Assembly (NCBI GenBank): GCA_002782905.1 | Contig: PFJA01000035.1 | Location: forward strand, 1-10,211 | Direction of reading: 5' to 3' | DNA from: Lysobacterales bacterium CG_4_10_14_3_um_filter_64_11 | Lineage (GTDB): Bacteria; Pseudomonadota; Gammaproteobacteria; Xanthomonadales; Xanthomonadaceae | Length of the DNA: 10,211 bases | Part shown: in pieces, positions 7,068-10,211 of the stretch | Numbering within the stretch: the first letter of the stretch is position 1 | Layout of the letters: every line of letters starts with the position of its first letter | The notes under the pieces: model-generated | Databases searched by the model: none | What the model was told of the DNA's origin: nothing | What the model saw: only the letters and a program-made list of their open reading frames with translations | Made by a program: the position numbers and the translations under genes

Positions 7068-7370
7068 TCAGCTATTGCTGGCTACCGGGGTTGCATTGTT
7101 CACCCGCTCGCGCAATTCCTTGCCCGGTTTGAAGTGCGGCACATGCTTGCCAGGAAGTGCCACCGATTCCCCGGTCTTGGGATTGCGGCCTATGCGCGGC
7201 GGACGAAAATGCAGCGAAAAACTGCCAAAGCCGCGGATCTCGATACGCTCTCCCTCGGCCAACGCGTTGCTCATCAGTTCGAGCAAGGTTTTCACCGAGA
7301 CATCGACATCATCGGCTTTCAAGTGGCTCTGACTGCGGGCCAGCAATTCAATCAATTCGGACTTGGTCAT
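7068..7370 (-). CDS. ihfB: Integration host factor subunit beta
   Basis: IhfB forms a heterodimer with IhfA that binds and sharply bends DNA at specific sites, affecting promoters, recombination and nucleoid structure. The protein is 100 aa, slightly longer than E. coli IhfB (94) because of a short polar tail (NNATPVASNS). It begins MTKSELIELL as in the family, continues with the hallmark GERIEIRGFGSFSLHFR (40-56), the beta-arm tip GRNPKTGESV (61-70) carrying the intercalating Pro64, and ends with VPHFKPGKELRERV (77-90). The frame is open upstream to an ATG at 7418, but the added residues are not family-like. No Shine-Dalgarno precedes ATG 7370, so translation may depend on coupling to rpsA or on S1. 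It lies 75 nt downstream of rpsA, the order widely conserved in gammaproteobacteria. Confidence 0.96.
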   Translation of the reverse strand: MTKSELIELLARSQSHLKADDVDVSVKTLLELMSNALAEGERIEIRGFGSFSLHFRPPRIGRNPKTGESVALPGKHVPHFKPGKELRERVNNATPVASNS

Positions 7371-7411
7371 GGGGTCGGTCGGGCTCGCTGCCGCTGTAAT
7401 GACGAGCGGAA

Positions 7412-7426
7412 CCTGCATTGTGCAGG
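7412..7426 (-). other. 6-bp hairpin in the rpsA-ihfB spacer
   Basis: In the transcript CCTGCA pairs with TGCAGG around a CAA loop, 19 nt after the rpsA stop. Only two U residues follow, so it is not a convincing terminator. It may shield the rpsA 3' end or contribute to uneven rpsA and ihfB output. It also contains the upstream in-frame ATG (7418) that could extend IhfB, which makes that start less attractive. Confidence 0.35.
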
Positions 7427-7445
7427 CCCCGCCCGGTGACTTGCC

Positions 7446-9125
7446 TTACTCGGACTTGTTGAGTTGCTCGCGCAGCAGTGCACCCAACTTGGTGGTGCCA
7501 CTGCTCGACGCGGTAGCCTGATACTCATCCATCACCTGCGCCACGTCAGCCTCATCCTTGGCGCGGATCGACAGCTGCAGCACGCGCCCCTTGCGATCCA
7601 TGCCGATGAACTTGGCCTCGATGGTTTCACCCACCTTCAGCACGGCGCTGGCATCCTCAACCCGCTCCTTGGAGATGTCCGAAGCGCGCACGTAACCCTC
7701 GACGCCGTCAGCCAGCTCGATGTTGGCACCGCGCGCATCCACTTCCTTGACCGTACCGGTCAACACATCGCCCTTGGCATGCATTGCCATGAACTGGCCA
7801 AACGGGTCCTGCTCCATCTGCTTGAGACCCAGCGAAATGCGCTCGCGCTCGGGGTCGACCGCCAGCACCACGGCCTCAACCTCGTCGCCCTTCTTGAAGT
7901 TGCGCACGATGTCTTCGCCAGTGGCGTTCCAGGAGATGTCGGACAGGTGAACCAGACCATCGATGCCACCTTCGATACCGACAAAGATGCCGAAATCGGT
8001 GATCGACTTGATTTGACCGTTGACCTTGTCGCCCTTCTTGTGCATTGCGGCAAACGCTTCCCACGGGTTGGACGTGCACTGCTTGATGCCGAGCGAAATG
8101 CGGCGACGCTCTTCATCGACGTCGAGCACCATCACTTCCACATCGTCGCCGACCTGCACCACCTTGGACGGGTTGACGTTCTTGTTGGTCCAATCCATTT
8201 CCGACACATGCACCAGGCCTTCGACGCCGGCTTCGATTTCCACGAACGCGCCGTAATCGGTGACGTTGGAGACCTTGCCGAACACGCGCGAGGTGCTCGG
8301 ATAACGGCGGGCGATGTTCTCCCACGGATCCTCGCCCAGCTGCTTCAGGCCAAGGCTGACGCGGTTGCGCTCACGATCGAACTTGAGCACGCGCACATCG
8401 AGTTCATCACCAACGTTGACCACTTCGGACGGATGGCGCACGCGCTTCCACGCCATGTCGGTAATGTGCAGCAGGCCATCGATGCCGCCGAGGTCCACGA
8501 ACGCGCCGTAATCGGTGAGGTTCTTGACCACACCCTTGACCACGGCATTTTCCTGCAACCGCTCCAGCATCTTCTCGCGCTCTTCGGAGAACTCGCTCTC
8601 CACCACCGCGCGCCGCGATACCACCACGTTGTTGCGCTTGCGATCGAGCTTGATCAGCTTGAATTCGAGTTCCTTGCCTTCCAGGTAGGCCGGGTCGCGC
8701 ACCGGGCGCACATCCACCAGCGAACCGGGCAGGAACGCACGCACATCCTTGATATCCACCGTGAAACCGCCCTTGACCTTGCCGCTGATGCGGCCGGTAA
8801 TGGTGGCATTGGATTGCAGCGCTTCTTCCAGCTCGTCCCACACCATCGCGCGCTTGGCTTTCTCGCGCGACAACACGGTTTCGCCGAAGCCGTTTTCCAG
8901 CGAGTCCAGCGCTACCTTGACGGTATCGCCCACAGCGACTTCGAGTTCTCCGGCTTCGTTCCGGAACTGTTCGATCGGCACGATGCCTTCCGACTTCAGG
9001 CCGGCATTGACAACCACCACATCGGATCGGATTTCGACCACCACACCGGTAACGATGGAGCCCGGCTTGAGGTTGGTCAGTGCGGCTTGGCTTTGTTCGA
9101 ACAGTTCAGCAAATGATTCGGTCAT
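7446..9125 (-). CDS. rpsA: 30S ribosomal protein S1
   Basis: S1 is the large, RNA-binding protein of the 30S subunit that unfolds and captures mRNAs, especially those with weak or structured start regions. The protein is 559 aa (E. coli 557) and all six S1/OB repeats are present, at about 21-87, 105-171, 192-260, 277-347, 364-434 and 451-520. Repeats 3-5 show the classical pattern, for example LTDYGAFVDLGGIDGLLHIT (203-222), VTDYGAFVEIEAGVEGLVHV (288-307) and ITDFGIFVGIEGGIDGLVHL (375-394). The first two repeats bind the ribosome and the last four bind RNA. The C-terminus TKLGALLREQLNKSE is typical. ATG 9125 gives the family start MTESFAELFE. Other in-frame ATGs upstream (9221, 9176) add non-family residues. 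There is no clear Shine-Dalgarno, as in E. coli rpsA, where S1 represses its own translation through a structured leader. Confidence 0.98.
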   Translation of the reverse strand: MTESFAELFEQSQAALTNLKPGSIVTGVVVEIRSDVVVVNAGLKSEGIVPIEQFRNEAGELEVAVGDTVKVALDSLENGFGETVLSREKAKRAMVWDELEEALQSNATITGRISGKVKGGFTVDIKDVRAFLPGSLVDVRPVRDPAYLEGKELEFKLIKLDRKRNNVVVSRRAVVESEFSEEREKMLERLQENAVVKGVVKNLTDYGAFVDLGGIDGLLHITDMAWKRVRHPSEVVNVGDELDVRVLKFDRERNRVSLGLKQLGEDPWENIARRYPSTSRVFGKVSNVTDYGAFVEIEAGVEGLVHVSEMDWTNKNVNPSKVVQVGDDVEVMVLDVDEERRRISLGIKQCTSNPWEAFAAMHKKGDKVNGQIKSITDFGIFVGIEGGIDGLVHLSDISWNATGEDIVRNFKKGDEVEAVVLAVDPERERISLGLKQMEQDPFGQFMAMHAKGDVLTGTVKEVDARGANIELADGVEGYVRASDISKERVEDASAVLKVGETIEAKFIGMDRKGRVLQLSIRAKDEADVAQVMDEYQATASSSGTTKLGALLREQLNKSE

Positions 9126-9266
9126 TGAAAGATATCTCGGTTGAACACACGGGCCACGATCGACGCGGCCCACCATTGTGTGGCGCTTGCGCGCCGGTTG
9201 AGGAAACTCCCCGCACACCATGCGCGAGGGCCAGTTCTGCCAGCACCCACCAACACTTGGCAGGCA
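9126..9266 (-). promoter_or_regulatory. rpsA leader: three hairpins, AU-richer start region without Shine-Dalgarno
   Basis: In transcript order, the 141-nt spacer between cmk and rpsA holds three hairpins. The first is a 6-bp stem CTGCCA/TGGCAG (9263-9258 with 9242-9237). The second is GGCGC-GCAA-GCGCC (9195-9182), a GNRA tetraloop hairpin. The third is GGGCC/GGCCC around an 11-nt loop (9171-9151). A 25-nt AU-richer tail follows up to the ATG, with only a weak GAG 10 nt before the start. E. coli rpsA uses a three-hairpin leader lacking a strong Shine-Dalgarno for efficient initiation and for autogenous repression by S1. The layout here resembles that, but these stems were found by eye and no homology was tested. 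An rpsA promoter may also lie here; I cannot point to one. Confidence 0.45.
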
Positions 9267-9956
9267 CTACCGCTGCCGAAGCGATTCCGGCAACAGCGCG
9301 AGCACTTTTTCGATCACCGCAGCGATGCCCAGACCGGTGGTATCGATGGTGACGGCATCCGCGGCCGGCATCAGCGGCGCCACCGCGCGCTGGGCATCAC
9401 GCTGATCACGAGCAACAATCTCGCGCAGCAGACTATCCAGCTTAACCGAAACCCCTTTTTCCTTCAACTGTTTATACCGCCGTTGCGCGCGCTCATCGGC
9501 GCTGGCGGTGAGAAATACCTTGTACGGCGCATCGGCGAAGATCACCGTGCCCATGTCGCGGCCATCAGCCACCAGCCCGGGCATGCGCCGCGCGCGCCGC
9601 TGGCGCGTGGTCAACGCCGCCCGCACCTGCGGCAGCGCAGCAATGGCCGACGCCGCCGCGCCGGCGGTTTCGGTGCGCAGCTCATCGGTGGCATCCACAC
9701 CATTGAGCAAAATCCGCGGTTCTTCGGCGGGATCGCTGGCCTGACGGAACTGCACATGCGATTCCTCGGTACAACGCAACAACGCGTCAGCATCGCTCAA
9801 ATCGATGTCGGCCCAGGCCGCCGCCAACCCCACCGCACGGTACAACGCGCCCGAATCCAGATAGTGCCAACCCAACCGCGCCGCCAGCGCCCGGCTGATC
9901 GTGCCCTTGCCGGAACCCGAAGGGCCATCGATCGTCAGTACCGGTATGGTGCTCAT
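9267..9956 (-). CDS. cmk: Cytidylate kinase
   Basis: Cmk phosphorylates CMP and dCMP with ATP, recycling cytidine nucleotides for RNA, DNA and lipid-head-group synthesis. The protein is 229 aa (E. coli 227). It carries the P-loop DGPSGSGKGT (10-19), the CMP-site segment YLDSGALYR (32-40), LRTE (93-96), DGRDMGTVIF (131-140) and the lid/catalytic arginines in IVARDQRDAQRAVAPL (180-195). ATG 9956 gives the family start MSTIPVLTIDGPSGSG and has GAGAGG ending about 5 nt upstream. An in-frame open stretch back to 10028 is not family-like. It is the first complete gene of the cmk-rpsA-ihfB run, an order common in proteobacteria, usually with aroA upstream of cmk; no aroA is recognisable in this window. 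Confidence 0.97.
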   Translation of the reverse strand: MSTIPVLTIDGPSGSGKGTISRALAARLGWHYLDSGALYRAVGLAAAWADIDLSDADALLRCTEESHVQFRQASDPAEEPRILLNGVDATDELRTETAGAAASAIAALPQVRAALTTRQRRARRMPGLVADGRDMGTVIFADAPYKVFLTASADERAQRRYKQLKEKGVSVKLDSLLREIVARDQRDAQRAVAPLMPAADAVTIDTTGLGIAAVIEKVLALLPESLRQR

Positions 9957-10211
9957 GCGTTCCTCTCGTTGTGCTCCCCGGTGCCGCACCAAGGCCTGCG
10001 CGGGCAATAGTGTAAGGCACCGGCGCAATTCTCCGGCAGCAGCGTGGCGCTTGCGCCGTGTGTGGTGCTATGCAACACTGCGCAACAATGAACCGCTCGT
10101 ACGCTGACGCCGCCATCCTGACCACTGCCCGCATGGCAGCGGGCATGACCTCGCGCGCGCGCCGAGTGTGGCCCACAGTTCGCGCTGGCTAGCGTCGTCC
10201 GGTTCTGTCAC
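9957..10211. other. 255-bp region upstream of cmk with no recognisable gene
   Basis: No frame on either strand gives a recognisable protein. The stretch presumably holds the cmk promoter. A TACACT at 10014-10009 could serve as a -10 box for cmk, but no matching -35 stands out, so this is weak. A GGCG-CAAG-CGCC stem (10057-10046) occurs near the middle. The 13-mer GTGGCGCTTGCGC at 10044-10056 also occurs in the rpsA leader at 9180-9192. A short minus-strand frame with TAG at about 10192-10190 could be the tail of an upstream gene, but too few residues are visible to say. Confidence 0.5.
10126..10145. other. 7-bp perfect hairpin upstream of cmk
   Basis: TGCCCGC (10126-10132) pairs with GCGGGCA (10139-10145) around a 6-nt loop. 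No T-tract follows on either strand, so it is not a standard intrinsic terminator. It may mark the 3' end of the gene upstream of this window, or be an mRNA-stabilising stem. Confidence 0.35.

Noticed and set aside
7464..9116. A 550-codon open frame on the plus strand, antisense to rpsA
   Set aside because: The opposite strand encodes a full-length S1 with all six repeats. The plus-strand peptide has no recognisable motif and looks like the mirror of strongly biased, GC-rich codons.
9237..9263. The stem just after the cmk stop as an intrinsic terminator
   Set aside because: The 6-bp stem has a 15-nt loop and no U-tract downstream, so it fits a leader hairpin better than a terminator.
10088..10192. 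Small 34-codon plus-strand frame starting MNRSYADAA
   Set aside because: There is no ribosome binding site, no family resemblance and no hydrophobic or toxin-like pattern, and it contains a hairpin. It is too short to support.

Overview
The window is a GC-rich bacterial chromosome segment in which every convincing gene lies on the minus strand, so transcription runs from high to low coordinates. Gene content and order (cmk, rpsA, ihfB, lapA, lapB, a WbpL/WecA-type transferase, a WbpM/CapD-type dehydratase, galU) point to a gammaproteobacterium. LapA/LapB and an E. coli-like IhfB support that, and the general look suggests a Xanthomonadales/Lysobacterales-type genome. The order-level placement is inference from gene order and codon style, not from a marker search.

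Layout in transcription order. Positions 10211-9957 are an upstream non-coding stretch with a 7-bp hairpin. cmk (9956-9267, cytidylate kinase) follows, then a 141-bp leader with three simple hairpins and no clear Shine-Dalgarno, then rpsA (9125-7446, ribosomal protein S1, six S1 repeats). ihfB (7370-7068) encodes the beta subunit of integration host factor. Next comes a tightly packed envelope operon: lapA (6991-6707), lapB (6710-5538), a polyprenyl-phosphate sugar-1-phosphate transferase (5541-4537), a membrane-anchored nucleotide-sugar 4,6-dehydratase (4537-2657) and galU (2660-1761). All four junctions in this block are stop/start overlaps of 1 or 4 nt. A 139-bp gap after galU is almost entirely filled by a 130-bp element with perfect 16-bp inverted ends. 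After it come a PuuB/OrdL-type FAD amine or amino-acid oxidoreductase (1621-335) and, overlapping it by 4 nt, a CsaA-type protein whose last residues run off the window at position 1.

How the genes fit together: cmk, rpsA and ihfB are housekeeping genes (nucleotide supply, translation initiation, DNA bending). lapA and lapB act in lipopolysaccharide assembly and in control of LPS synthesis. The transferase would start a lipid-linked O-unit, the dehydratase would make the 6-deoxy-4-keto sugar nucleotide for it, and galU supplies UDP-glucose. The ihfB-to-wbpM interval is the place where Pseudomonas aeruginosa carries its O-antigen cluster. Here it holds only lapA, lapB, the transferase and the dehydratase.

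I see no phage, CRISPR, toxin-antitoxin or defence genes, no transposase, and no tRNA or rRNA. The most unusual features are the inverted-repeat element behind galU, the Leu at the catalytic Tyr/Met position of the dehydratase, the eight-cytosine run near the 3' end of lapA, and the structured rpsA leader. I do not see a new multi-gene system.
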